Source of the DNA: Rhodanobacter glycinis
GTDB lineage: Bacteria; Pseudomonadota; Gammaproteobacteria; Xanthomonadales; Rhodanobacteraceae
NCBI RefSeq assembly: GCF_900114325.1
Contig: NZ_FOSR01000015.1
Span: forward strand, 1-64,000
Direction of reading: 5' to 3'
Length of the DNA stretch: 64,000 nucleotides
Shown: positions 29,178 through 37,436 of the stretch, piece after piece
Position numbering within the stretch: position 1 is the first letter of the stretch
Layout of the letters: each line of letters starts with the position of its first letter
The notes under the pieces: generated by a model
Told to the model about the DNA's origin: nothing
Seen by the model: only the letters and a program-made list of their open reading frames with translations
The model's database searches: none
Translations under genes and position numbers: made by a program

Positions 29178-29327
29178 GGGGATCAGGAGTGAGCAAAGAG
29201 GAATGCGCCGTGAGCGAAAACCGGTGCACGATCCGCGCTGTCGCCAAATCGAATGAAGTGGGCGGCGTCCGTCCGGCGCGCCTGCTTTCTCTCGCTGCTC
29301 ACTTCTCCACCCTCACTTCTCGCTTTT
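29178..29327. repeat. Leader with TCACTTCTC-type simple sequence upstream of CYTH gene
   Basis: On the minus strand the start codon is preceded by CTCACTCCTGATCCCC, nearly the same as CTTACTCCTGATTCCCCC ahead of recO. The + strand at 29290-29330 reads CTCGCTGCTCACTTCTCC, CCTCACTTCTCGC. It separates rlmD (downstream, 29328) from the CYTH gene. I infer a dispersed sequence type rather than a coding element. Confidence 0.5.
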
Positions 29328-30641
29328 TCACCGTTCGAACAGCGCAATCGATTCCACATGCGCCGTATGCGGGAACATGTCCATCACCCCGGCCGACGTC
29401 AACCTGAACCCGTGCCGCTGCACCAGGATGCCCGCGTCGCGCGCCAGCGATGCCGGATGGCAGGAGACGTAGACGATGCGCTTCGTGGCCTTGTGCGGCA
29501 GGTAGTCGAGCAGCTTGTCGGCGCCGGCACGCGGCGGATCGAGCAGTAATTTGTCCCAGGGTTGACGGGCCCATTCGGCACCGCGCTGGTCCTCGATCAG
29601 GTTCGCGACATGGAAGTGCGCGTTGGCGATGCCGTTGCGGCGTGCGTTTTCGGCGGCGCGCTCGACCAGTCCGTGTTCGCCTTCCACGCCAGCCACTTCG
29701 GCCACGCGCCGGGCCATCGGCAAGGTGAAGTTGCCCAGTCCACAGAACAGGTCGAGCACGTGATCGGACGGCTGCGGGTCGAGCAGATCCATGGCGCGTG
29801 CCAGCATGCGCCGATTCATGCCGGCGTTGACCTGGACGAAATCCAGCGGCTGGAATTCCAGCTCCACATCATCGGCTCCTCCGCCGGCCGGCAGCTTGAA
29901 CGCCAGTCGCGGGTGCTCCGGCCACAGCGGGTGCACGCTGCTGTGCCCGCCCGGCTGCAGGTAGATGGCAAAGCCGTGCTGCCGGCCAAAGGCAACCAAC
30001 GCGGCCTGGTCGCGTTCGCTGAGCGGATTCATGTGACGGAACACCAGCGCGATGGTGTCGTCGCCGGCGGCAAATTCGATCTGCGGGATATCGGCCACCG
30101 CATCCATGCCGTCGATCAATTCGGCCAGCAGCGCGATCCGTTCGCCGAGCACGGGATGCACCACTTCGCAGCGCCGGATATCGGCAACGAGACGGGGGTT
30201 GGCCTCTTCGCGAAAACCGACCAGCACCCGCCCCTTCTTTGGCACCGCGCGTACCGACAGGCGTCCCTTGCGGCGATAGCCCCACGGTTCGTCGGTCAGT
30301 GGCGGCAACCAGCTTGCCGGCGTCACCTTGCCGATGCGCGTGAAGTTGTCGGCCAGCACTCGCTGCTTCATGCCGATCTGCACCTCGGCATCCAGGTGTT
30401 GCAAGGTACAACCGCCACACAGGCCGAAGTGCGGACATTTCGGCTCGACGCGATGCGGCGAGCGCTGCAGCAGTTCGACCACCTCGGCTTCGTCGTAGTG
30501 GCGATGCCGCTTGCTGATGCGCAGAAGCACCCGCTCATCCAGCAGGGCGCCACTGACGAACACCGCCTTGCCGTCGATGCGCGTGACGCCCTTGCCGTCG
30601 TGAGTGAGGTCGGTGATGGTGGCTTCGATGGCTGCTGGCAT
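29328..30641 (-). CDS. rlmD: 23S rRNA (uracil-1939-C5)-methyltransferase RlmD
   Basis: 437 residues from the ATG at 30641. An N-terminal TRAM domain (ATITDLTHDGKGVTRIDGK) precedes the iron-sulfur cysteines in CPHFGLCGGCTLQHLD. The SAM-binding motif is VLDLFCGLGNFTLPMA, DPPRAGA follows, and YVSCHPASLARD carries the catalytic cysteine. It methylates U1939 of 23S rRNA. E. coli RlmD is 433 residues. The 259 bases upstream contain tandem AATCGGGC-type repeats and presumably its promoter. Confidence 0.96.
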   Translation of the reverse strand: MPAAIEATITDLTHDGKGVTRIDGKAVFVSGALLDERVLLRISKRHRHYDEAEVVELLQRSPHRVEPKCPHFGLCGGCTLQHLDAEVQIGMKQRVLADNFTRIGKVTPASWLPPLTDEPWGYRRKGRLSVRAVPKKGRVLVGFREEANPRLVADIRRCEVVHPVLGERIALLAELIDGMDAVADIPQIEFAAGDDTIALVFRHMNPLSERDQAALVAFGRQHGFAIYLQPGGHSSVHPLWPEHPRLAFKLPAGGGADDVELEFQPLDFVQVNAGMNRRMLARAMDLLDPQPSDHVLDLFCGLGNFTLPMARRVAEVAGVEGEHGLVERAAENARRNGIANAHFHVANLIEDQRGAEWARQPWDKLLLDPPRAGADKLLDYLPHKATKRIVYVSCHPASLARDAGILVQRHGFRLTSAGVMDMFPHTAHVESIALFER

Positions 30642-30757
30642 GGGCTCTCGGAGTCTGTCGGGCTTGGGTGGTCGAGGCAAAAATCGGGCAGTGTGTGGAC
30701 AGGTTTTCGACGATTCGCCGCCCATAGGGATTCCATGGGACCAGATTCGGCGGAAAG

Positions 30758-30799
30758 ATGGACCACATCGCCCGATTTATGGACCACATCGCCCGATTT
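30758..30799. repeat. Perfect tandem duplication of a 21-bp unit
   Basis: ATGGACCACATCGCCCGATTT occurs twice in direct succession (30758-30778 and 30779-30799); the unit length is 21 so only part is quoted as ATGGACCACATCGCCCGATT. An inverted relative (AAAATCGGGCAGTGTGTGGAC) starts at 30679 and a short AATCGGGCGA at 30870. All lie between rlmD and the YdbL-like gene. Confidence 0.85.
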
Positions 30800-30900
30800 G
30801 CAGCCCGGCCAACCCGAGTCCGACAGACTCCTGGACAAGCGCGCCCGAGTCGCTGGACCCGGGCGCGTCAATCGGGCGAAAAATCCAGGGCGCGGCGCGC

Positions 30901-31509
30901 TTACTTGCGCTTCCAGGCGCCGGAGGCGTCCTGATAATACCAGCCGGCGCGGGCGTGGCTAATCCAGCCCTTGGCGAAGGTGGCGCGAATCTGCGCTTCC
31001 CACTCCGGATGGTTGTTGGCGTTGGCGATCTCGCGGTACAGCGCGTTGCGGTCGCGATTTTCGTCGGCGATGGTCGCGTTGAGCTGGGCACGCTGGGCCA
31101 GCGGAATCTTGCTGGCGTCATGCAGCGCGACGAGGCCGTCGTTGGTGAAACCGACTGCACCACTGTCCAGCATGGCCTCGAGGCTATTCTCGAAGCGGGT
31201 GCGCATGCGCTGGCGCAAGGCTTCGGTGGTGGCCGTCTGCACGCGCAGGTCCGGGGTCGCGGCGGCTTGCGCGGCGGGTACCAGCAGGTCCAGCAGCATG
31301 GCCGAGGGATCGCTGCCCTTGGCCGGCGCATTGTCCGTGTCGTGCTTCGGTGTCGGCTGCGCGGCGGCTCCGCTGCCATTGAGCACGTTGCCGATGAACT
31401 GGTCGGCCGCTTTCTGCGCGGCGGCGGCAGGGAAATACACGTTGATCGTGACGCAACCCACCAGGGCGATGAACAGCGTAGTCAGCAATCCGTAAACAAT
31501 CTTGCGCAT
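30901..31509 (-). CDS. YdbL family (DUF1318) lipoprotein
   Basis: 202 residues. Residues 1-19 end in the lipobox LVGC (Cys19), so this is a probable lipoprotein. TINVYFPAAAAQKAADQFI follows directly. The C-terminal half (ALHDASKIPLAQRAQLNATI, ANNHPEWEAQIRATFAKG, GWYYQDASGAWKRK) matches YdbL. In E. coli, soluble periplasmic YdbL is encoded with the small lipoprotein YnbE and the AsmA-like YdbH, which form a lipid-transport bridge to the outer membrane. Here no separate ynbE lies in the 38-base gap, so the lipoprotein anchor and YdbL part appear to be one chain. GGAG precedes the ATG. Confidence 0.82.
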   Translation of the reverse strand: MRKIVYGLLTTLFIALVGCVTINVYFPAAAAQKAADQFIGNVLNGSGAAAQPTPKHDTDNAPAKGSDPSAMLLDLLVPAAQAAATPDLRVQTATTEALRQRMRTRFENSLEAMLDSGAVGFTNDGLVALHDASKIPLAQRAQLNATIADENRDRNALYREIANANNHPEWEAQIRATFAKGWISHARAGWYYQDASGAWKRK

Positions 31510-31547
31510 GGGTGGCTCCGGTGGGGAAACGGCAGGCATGGCCGGAC

Positions 31548-33572
31548 TCAACGAATTTCCGGCCCCGATCCTTCGACAGCGGCCTTCAGGCGCCGCACCA
31601 GGGTCGGCCAGTCCACGCGGGTCTGGTGGCCGATCACTTCCAGATGCGGCAAGCCGCTGCCTTCGACGATAGTGTAGCCGTCCGGACTGCTGTCGAGACC
31701 ACCCATCTGGCACACATTCGCCTGCAGCGTGCAATTCAGGCCGATGCGCTTGTAGGAAAAGTTCTTGAACAGCTTCAGCACGGCGCCCTGCAGGCCACCG
31801 GCAATGCCGCCGCCACCGACCGTGGTGAGGTTGTTTACCGCGCGCTGGCTGATGCGGCCACCACCGCCGGCCAGCAGCGAGGCCTGGAACGCCACCGGCG
31901 TCCAGTCGACCAGCCGCAGGTTGTTGATATGGCCATCCATGCGCCCGGTGATGCTGCCGAAATCGAACACGCTGGTGAATGCGGCAAGGTCAAGCTGCTT
32001 CAGCGAGACATTGCCGGTCAGCACCGGATTGACGCCAAACGGCTGCTGCAGCGTCATCCCCGTGATGTCGATGAAGCCGCCAAACACGCTGACCGACAAG
32101 CCGCCATCCAGCTCGATGCGGTCATCCACCCAATGCAGCGAGGGTATCGCGCCAGCAAGCGTGCCCGGGAACTGCGGCCAGCCCATGGCCTTGCTGAAGG
32201 CCGCCATGTCCACTCCGGTCACGGCCAGCGAGGTCGACAGCCGCTGGCCCTTGGCTGCGGCCGGGCGCCAATCCAGCGACCCCAGCCGCAACTGGCCACC
32301 CAGTACCGACATCGTCAGCGGCTGTTGCAAGGCAAGGCTGCCGCCGCGGCTTTGCCAGTGCGACACGGCAGCGCCATTGGCGAGGTGGTACACCTTGAGG
32401 TTGTCCCAGGCCAGCGTGGTGGCGGGACGTTCACCCTGTGCCGACCAGTCCAGCCCGCCACGCAGGTTCCCGACGCCAAGGCGCCCGGCGCCATCTGCCA
32501 TGTCCAGCCCATCGGTACGGAAGGCAAAGCTGCGCAAGCCGTCTGCCGCCAGGTCCAGATGCCCGTCGATCTGGCCATCGATGTGCAGGTTCTGCAAACC
32601 CAGCGTGTTCAGCCAGGCCTGGCCGTAACGCTGATAGGCCACCGGGAATGCGGCATGGAAGCGAGTCAGGTGAAGCTTCTGCAGATGGCCGCGGGCATCG
32701 AAGGCCAGGCTGCCGTCGATCTGCATGGCCCCGGGATCATTGACCCGCAGACGACTCAACGCCACGGCGCCGTGATCGGCTTCGGCGGTCAGCGCCAATT
32801 GCACCGGATGGGCGGGCAACTTCGCGAAAATCGTGCCCAGCAGCAACTGCCCATCGTGCAGGTTGCCGTCGAAATCGATGCGCGCGGCACCGCCGGTGGT
32901 ATCGATACCGAGTCGTCCGCGGCCCGCCAGCCCTTGCCCGGCCAAGGTGCCGGCCGGCGTGTCGAAACCGATCCCGGCCAGGGTGAAATCGCCCGAGGAC
33001 TGGATCCCGTGGTCGCGCACGTCGAGCGCCAGCTCCGCATCCAGCCGGCCGCCGGTGACATGGCCTGACCACACCGATCCGAGCAAGCCCTGCAGCCAGG
33101 CCGCCGGCAACTGCTTCAGGCTGATCTGCGCGTGGGTGGTCTGGTCCAGCGGCAACGCGGCATTCACCTGCGTCTTGCCCTGTTCCAGATCGATCTGCAG
33201 CGTGTTGGAGGTGGTATCCATCACCAGCGCGAGCAGCGCATGGTCGAGTGCCCGCCCCGGCGCACCGGTCACCTTGGTCGAACCGTCGAACATCCAGCGC
33301 AACTGCGGATCACGTTGCAGCGTGCCATCGAGATCAAGACCCACGCGCCGCCAGCCGAGCCCAGGGATATCCGCCTTGTCGGCCTGCAAGGTCAGCTGCA
33401 GGGTACCCGCCGGGGTACCGGGCGTTACGCGCGCCTGCACGTTCTGCAAATCGACACCGGCCACCGTGATCCGCTTGGCGGCCAGCACGATGTCGGCCCG
33501 CGCGGGCGCAACCCATGACGCGGCGCACAGGACACAAAGGAACAGCAACAGGCGGCTTGATATGGAACTCAT
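31548..33572 (-). CDS. YdbH-like (AsmA-like) intermembrane lipid transport protein
   Basis: 674 residues from the ATG at 33572. Residues 1-26 (SSISSRLLLFLCVLCAASW) are an N-terminal signal or anchor; the rest is beta-rich with repeating amphipathic strands. The C-terminal part (LSVSVFGGFIDITGMTLQQP, NVSLKQLDLAAF, RMDGHINNLRLVDWTPVAF, ISQRAVNNLTTVGGGG) matches the YdbH family. YdbH, TamB and YhdP are redundant bridge proteins for phospholipid movement to the outer membrane in E. coli. It is shorter than E. coli YdbH (about 880). YdbL-like gene follows 38 bases downstream. Confidence 0.82.
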   Translation of the reverse strand: MSSISSRLLLFLCVLCAASWVAPARADIVLAAKRITVAGVDLQNVQARVTPGTPAGTLQLTLQADKADIPGLGWRRVGLDLDGTLQRDPQLRWMFDGSTKVTGAPGRALDHALLALVMDTTSNTLQIDLEQGKTQVNAALPLDQTTHAQISLKQLPAAWLQGLLGSVWSGHVTGGRLDAELALDVRDHGIQSSGDFTLAGIGFDTPAGTLAGQGLAGRGRLGIDTTGGAARIDFDGNLHDGQLLLGTIFAKLPAHPVQLALTAEADHGAVALSRLRVNDPGAMQIDGSLAFDARGHLQKLHLTRFHAAFPVAYQRYGQAWLNTLGLQNLHIDGQIDGHLDLAADGLRSFAFRTDGLDMADGAGRLGVGNLRGGLDWSAQGERPATTLAWDNLKVYHLANGAAVSHWQSRGGSLALQQPLTMSVLGGQLRLGSLDWRPAAAKGQRLSTSLAVTGVDMAAFSKAMGWPQFPGTLAGAIPSLHWVDDRIELDGGLSVSVFGGFIDITGMTLQQPFGVNPVLTGNVSLKQLDLAAFTSVFDFGSITGRMDGHINNLRLVDWTPVAFQASLLAGGGGRISQRAVNNLTTVGGGGIAGGLQGAVLKLFKNFSYKRIGLNCTLQANVCQMGGLDSSPDGYTIVEGSGLPHLEVIGHQTRVDWPTLVRRLKAAVEGSGPEIR

Positions 33573-33617
33573 GTCGCGCCATTCTGCCAAAGTCTGATGA
33601 ACGACAAGGAATTCGTC

Positions 33618-34355
33618 ATGCCGAACCCCGTTTCCTGCCCGGCTCCCGACGCTCCCGCACTCCGGGTGCTGGTGGCTGACGACGATCCGGCCAGCCGGCG
33701 TTTCCTTGGCGATGGCCTGCGCCACCTGGGCGCCGAGGTGGAGACCTGCGACGACGGCCCGGCCGCGCTGGAACTGGCTCGACGCAAGCATTTCGACCTG
33801 CTGCTGCTGGATTGCCGCATGCCCGGCGCCGGTGCGCGGGAGGTACTCGACGCCTTGCGGGCCAGCCCCGATGCCGCCTCGCATGCCAGTCCGGCAGTGG
33901 CCAGCAGCGCGGAATCGGGATCGCTCGATCGCCGCGGCCTGCTGCGGGCCGGCTTCGGTGAAATCCTGATCAAGCCTTGCGATCTGAAGGCACTGCGTCG
34001 TGTGCTGGCCTTGAGCCGTTGCGAAGGTGGCGCCCCGTTGCTTGACGATGCCGCCGCCCTGAACAGCACCGGCGACGCGCGCACCATGCAGGCATTGCGC
34101 GGCCTGCTGCACGACGAACTGACCAATCTGGAGCGCGAGCTGGCACCACTCTGCAACGACCGCGTGGCCCTGGCCGAACGCCTGCATCGCCTGCGCTCGT
34201 CCTGCGGCTTTTGCGGCGCGGCGGCGTTGGCCGAATGCACGGTTACCCTGCAGCAATGGCTGCGTGACGCTCCGGCCGATGCCCCGATTCCGCTGGAGCC
34301 CTTCCGCGACACGCTGCAAGCCACCTTGCACGCACTGGGACCGGTGCGCAACTGA
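33618..34355 (+). CDS. Receiver-Hpt phosphorelay protein (no output domain)
   Basis: 245 residues from the ATG at 33618, which has AAGGA seven bases upstream; an in-frame ATG at 33597 lacks one. Residues 15-128 are a receiver: acid pocket DDD at 21-23, phospho-acceptor Asp65 (LLLLDCRMPG), Lys119 (ILIKP). Residues 145-240 look like a histidine phosphotransfer domain: ERLHRLRSSCGFCGA has His190 in the HxLKxxxxxxGA pattern. No DNA-binding or enzymatic domain is present, so it likely shuttles phosphate between a kinase and another regulator. It is divergent from the ydbH-like gene and converges on recO. Partner kinase unknown; the orphan hybrid kinase at 13619 is one candidate. Confidence 0.75.
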   Translation: MPNPVSCPAPDAPALRVLVADDDPASRRFLGDGLRHLGAEVETCDDGPAALELARRKHFDLLLLDCRMPGAGAREVLDALRASPDAASHASPAVASSAESGSLDRRGLLRAGFGEILIKPCDLKALRRVLALSRCEGGAPLLDDAAALNSTGDARTMQALRGLLHDELTNLERELAPLCNDRVALAERLHRLRSSCGFCGAAALAECTVTLQQWLRDAPADAPIPLEPFRDTLQATLHALGPVRN

Positions 34356-34370
34356 CCCGGCATCACACCG

Positions 34371-35093
34371 CTACCGTTGCCGGCCGCGCGACGTCAGCGC
34401 CATCGACAGCACCCGCCACGCGCGCAACTCGCCGCCGCCGAGATGGAAGCGGATCACCTCGCGCATCATGTCGCGCAGGACGGCAAGGCCTGCGGCATCG
34501 GGAGCACGATCCTGCGCCAGGCCAAGCAGGTCCGCACCGCGTACCGCACGCACGTTGGTGCCCTGCAACCGCACCGGCCCCTGCTCCACGTCGTAACGGT
34601 AAAGGCCTTCCGCAGCAACCGGCTCGCCGGAATCCGCCTCGAATTCCAGCTGCAAGGCATAACCCAGGGCATCGAGCAGATCGCGCTCGAAGCGCCGCAG
34701 CGTCCACGCCAGCGGATCGTCACTACCCAGTCGCGCCAGCGTCCGGGCGTAGGCATCGAACAGCGTGGGCGAAGGGTCCTGCCGCTCGGTGAGGCGCACC
34801 ACCAGTTCATTGAGATAGAGCCCGGCCATGGCCGCATCGCCCTGCAGGCGAAGCCCGTTGGCCAGCGTGTCGGCAGCCCGCAAGGTGGCCAGTTCACCGC
34901 GCATCAACAGGTCCAGCGCCAGCGGCTGGAACGGCTCAAGCTGCGAACGCAGCAGCCGACCGCGCTCGCTGCGCACCCCGCGAGCAACCACCCCAAGCCG
35001 TCCGTGGTCGCGGGTCAGGCACTCCAGCAGCAACGAGGTCTCCCGGTAGGGCCGCGCGTGCAGGACGTAGGCGGGTTGCTGGTCGATGCGCAT
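34371..35093 (-). CDS. recO: DNA repair protein RecO
   Basis: 240 residues. The N-terminal OB fold (PAYVLHARPYRETSLLLECL, GRLGVVARGVRS) is followed by a helical domain (AGLYLNELVVRLTERQDPSP). RecO anneals SSB-coated single strands and loads RecA with RecR. It is the last gene of the lepA-lepB-DUF4845-rnc-era-recO chain. Its translation start is directly preceded by CTCCTGATTCCCCC and by a large inverted repeat that separates it from era. Confidence 0.95.
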   Translation of the reverse strand: MRIDQQPAYVLHARPYRETSLLLECLTRDHGRLGVVARGVRSERGRLLRSQLEPFQPLALDLLMRGELATLRAADTLANGLRLQGDAAMAGLYLNELVVRLTERQDPSPTLFDAYARTLARLGSDDPLAWTLRRFERDLLDALGYALQLEFEADSGEPVAAEGLYRYDVEQGPVRLQGTNVRAVRGADLLGLAQDRAPDAAGLAVLRDMMREVIRFHLGGGELRAWRVLSMALTSRGRQR

Positions 35094-35118
35094 GGGGGAA
35101 TCAGGAGTAAGGCGGGAA

Positions 35119-35183
35119 GAGTGAGAAGTGAGAGAAAAGCGGGAAAGCCACGGTTACCAAGGCTTTTCTCTCACTTCTCACTC
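35119..35183. repeat. 22-bp inverted repeat between era and recO
   Basis: Left arm GTGAGAAGTGAGAGAAAAGC (35121-35140, extended by GA at 35119) pairs exactly with the right arm GCTTTTCTCTCACTTCTCAC (35162-35181, extended by TC). The stem is 22 bp with no mismatch and the loop is 21 bases. It is simple-sequence-like (GA/TC tract) and lies inside an operon. It may attenuate, process or insulate recO mRNA. Confidence 0.9.
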
Positions 35184-35203
35184 CTATCCACTCACTCCTC
35201 GCT

Positions 35204-36139
35204 CTAATCCGTATAGCCGAGTTTCTTCAGCATGGCCTCGTCATCCACCCAGCCCTCGCGCACTTTCACCCACAGCTTGAGGAACACCTTGCGCTCGAAC
35301 ATGCGCTCCATGTGTCGGCGCGCGGCACTGCCGACGGCCTTGAGCTGGGCACCGCCCTGCCCGATCACGATGGCTTTCTGGCCATCACGTTCAACCCAGA
35401 TCACCGCATGGATCTCGGCCACCCCGTCGGGACGGTCGTTGAACTGCTCGATCTCGACCGTGGTGGCGTACGGCAATTCCTGGTCGAGCCGCAGCATCAA
35501 CTGCTCGCGCACCATTTCGGCGGCCAGGAAGCGCTCGCTGCGATCGGTGATTTCGTCCTCGCCGAATACCGGCGGACGCACCGGCAGGCGGCTGAGGATG
35601 TCGCGCTGCAGTTGCTCCAGCCCCTTGCGCTTGAGCGCGCTGACATAGTGGATCGCGTCGAAATGGTGGGTGCTGCCCAGCTCGGCTACGAACGGCAGCA
35701 GCGCGGTCTTGTCCTTGCTCAGGTCGACCTTGTTGATCACCAGCAGGCGCGGCAGCTTCTGCTCGGCCAACGCAGCGTAGAGCGCCTCGTCTTCGTCGGT
35801 CCAGCGTCCGGCCTCGATCACCTGCACGGCCAGCTCCACCTCGCTGATCGCCGAACGCACGGCCCGGTTGAGGCTGCGATTCATCGCCCGCTTGGCGCCT
35901 CGGTGCAGGCCAGGCGTATCCACGTACATGATCTGCCCTGCGTCGCTGTTGGCAATGCCCAGGATGCGATGGCGCGTGGTCTGCGGCCGCGGGCTGACGA
36001 TGGACAGGCGGAAACCGATCAAGGCATTGAGCAAGGTCGACTTGCCCACGTTGGGCCGGCCAGCCAGCGCGACCAGCCCGCAACGGTAATCCTCGTGCGG
36101 CAATTCGCCGGCGAAACCGGCTTCCAGTTCGTCGTTCAT
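35204..36139 (-). CDS. era: GTPase Era
   Basis: 311 residues. G1 is GRPNVGKST (27-35), G3 DTPGLH, G4 NKVD, and the KH domain is in [20 protein letters not shown]. Era assists 16S rRNA 3' end processing and 30S assembly. It follows rnc after 107 bases, a gap containing the palindrome CATGGCGCCATG. The ATG at 36139 is chosen because the sequence starts just before the family's N-terminus; upstream frame is unrelated. The ribosome-binding site is weak. Confidence 0.97.
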   Translation of the reverse strand: MNDELEAGFAGELPHEDYRCGLVALAGRPNVGKSTLLNALIGFRLSIVSPRPQTTRHRILGIANSDAGQIMYVDTPGLHRGAKRAMNRSLNRAVRSAISEVELAVQVIEAGRWTDEDEALYAALAEQKLPRLLVINKVDLSKDKTALLPFVAELGSTHHFDAIHYVSALKRKGLEQLQRDILSRLPVRPPVFGEDEITDRSERFLAAEMVREQLMLRLDQELPYATTVEIEQFNDRPDGVAEIHAVIWVERDGQKAIVIGQGGAQLKAVGSAARRHMERMFERKVFLKLWVKVREGWVDDEAMLKKLGYTD

Positions 36140-36246
36140 GGGGAAAGTGTGCTCTCGAAACGGATGACAAGCATGGCGCCATGCGCCTACGGGCGCCAGC
36201 GCCCGATGGGCGGCGATATCGCCGAAATTAAGCTCAGGGCCGGAAT

Positions 36247-36906
36247 TCAGCCCTTGTCCGAGCTGTCGAGCAGGCGCGCCAATACCACCTCGGCCGCTTC
36301 CTGCTCGGCCGCCCGGCGGCTGTTGCCGCTGCCCTCGGCGACGATGTCCTGCGGCTCGGATACGGCGCAACTGACGTCGAAGGTGCGCGCATGATCCTCG
36401 CCGTAGCTGTCTTTCAGCTCGTAATGCGGCAGCGGCAAGCCATGGCCTTGCAGCCATTCCTGCAGGCGTGTCTTGGCGTCCTTGGAGGAGCGCGGCAAGG
36501 CGGCGATGCGATCGGTGAAGATTTCGCGCACGGTATTGCGACAGGCCTCCAGTCCGCCATCGAGATGAATGGCCGCGAGCATGGCCTCGAAGGCATCGGC
36601 CAGGATCGAGTCGCGCCGGAAGCCGCCGCTCTTGAGCTCACCCGAGCCCAGCTTGAGCCGATCACCCAGTTCCAGCTCGCGCGCAATCACCGCCAGAGCC
36701 TGGCCATTGACCAATTGCGCGCGCAACCGCGACAACTCGCCCTCACTGGCCTTCGGATGAACTTCATAGAGCATTTCGGCCACGAACGCGCCCAACAACG
36801 CATCGCCCAGGAATTCCAGACGCTCGTTGTTGGGCTTGCCCATGCTGCGATGGGTCAGCGCCAGCTCGGCCAGCGCGGGATCACGGAAGCGGTAAGTCAG
36901 TTGCAC
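36247..36906 (-). CDS. rnc: Ribonuclease III
   Basis: 219 residues from a GTG at 36906, four bases after the DUF4845 stop codon, so translation is probably coupled. [12 protein letters not shown] (27-38) is the RNase III signature with the metal-binding Glu and Asp. The C-terminal dsRNA-binding domain is [17 protein letters not shown] to [13 protein letters not shown]. It cuts double-stranded rRNA and mRNA precursors. An upstream ATG at 36960 would run through the neighbouring gene's end and add residues without homology. E. coli RNase III has 226 residues. Confidence 0.95.
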   Translation of the reverse strand: MQLTYRFRDPALAELALTHRSMGKPNNERLEFLGDALLGAFVAEMLYEVHPKASEGELSRLRAQLVNGQALAVIARELELGDRLKLGSGELKSGGFRRDSILADAFEAMLAAIHLDGGLEACRNTVREIFTDRIAALPRSSKDAKTRLQEWLQGHGLPLPHYELKDSYGEDHARTFDVSCAVSEPQDIVAEGSGNSRRAAEQEAAEVVLARLLDSSDKG

Positions 36907-36910
36907 GGAA

Positions 36911-37291
36911 TCACTGGGCAATGGTGCCTTGCAGCGGCACGCTTTTCTCGAAATGGACAAGGAAATCGATGTTGTAGATGAATGGCATCTGCTTGTCGTA
37001 GGCGATGTTCAGCTGGTTGCCGCCGTTGACGTGGGTGATGGTGATGTCGCTGGGCGTGATGGTGCCATCGTCCACGTATTGCATGCTGAACTTGTAGGAC
37101 AGGTCGCGCCGGATGCTGTCCAGCGTCTTGCCATCCACGCCATTGGTGGCTTCCTGGTTCATGGCCTTCACCACGCCCATGTACTCGCTGTACGCCGGCA
37201 CCAGCTTCATCGCCATGAAGCCGAAAAAACCCACCACGATCAGCACGATCAGAAACCCGATCAGGGTGATCCCCGCTTGCTTCGATTTCAT
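36911..37291 (-). CDS. DUF4845 family protein
   Basis: 126 residues from the ATG at 37291, with GAGGGG upstream. It has one N-terminal hydrophobic segment (ITLIGFLIVLIVVGFFGFMA) behind KSKQAG, like a type IV pilin-like leader, and a C-terminal soluble part of about 85 residues. DUF4845 is a family of small membrane proteins found between lepB and rnc in many gamma- and betaproteobacteria; function unknown. It lies directly before rnc. Confidence 0.9.
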   Translation of the reverse strand: MKSKQAGITLIGFLIVLIVVGFFGFMAMKLVPAYSEYMGVVKAMNQEATNGVDGKTLDSIRRDLSYKFSMQYVDDGTITPSDITITHVNGGNQLNIAYDKQMPFIYNIDFLVHFEKSVPLQGTIAQ

Positions 37292-37436
37292 AGTCCCCTC
37301 GCCATGCCGTCGATGCGGCTCGTACGTGTATCCACAGGCCGATTGGCCATTGTCGCTGCGTACTGTGCCGCGACAGCGGCCCGGCCGCCAGTCCGCACGG
37401 TCACGGAATGACATATCCGGGCCATGCCGCGACACT

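Noticed and set aside
30758-30799. CRISPR array
   Set aside because: Two direct copies with no spacers between; not a CRISPR structure.
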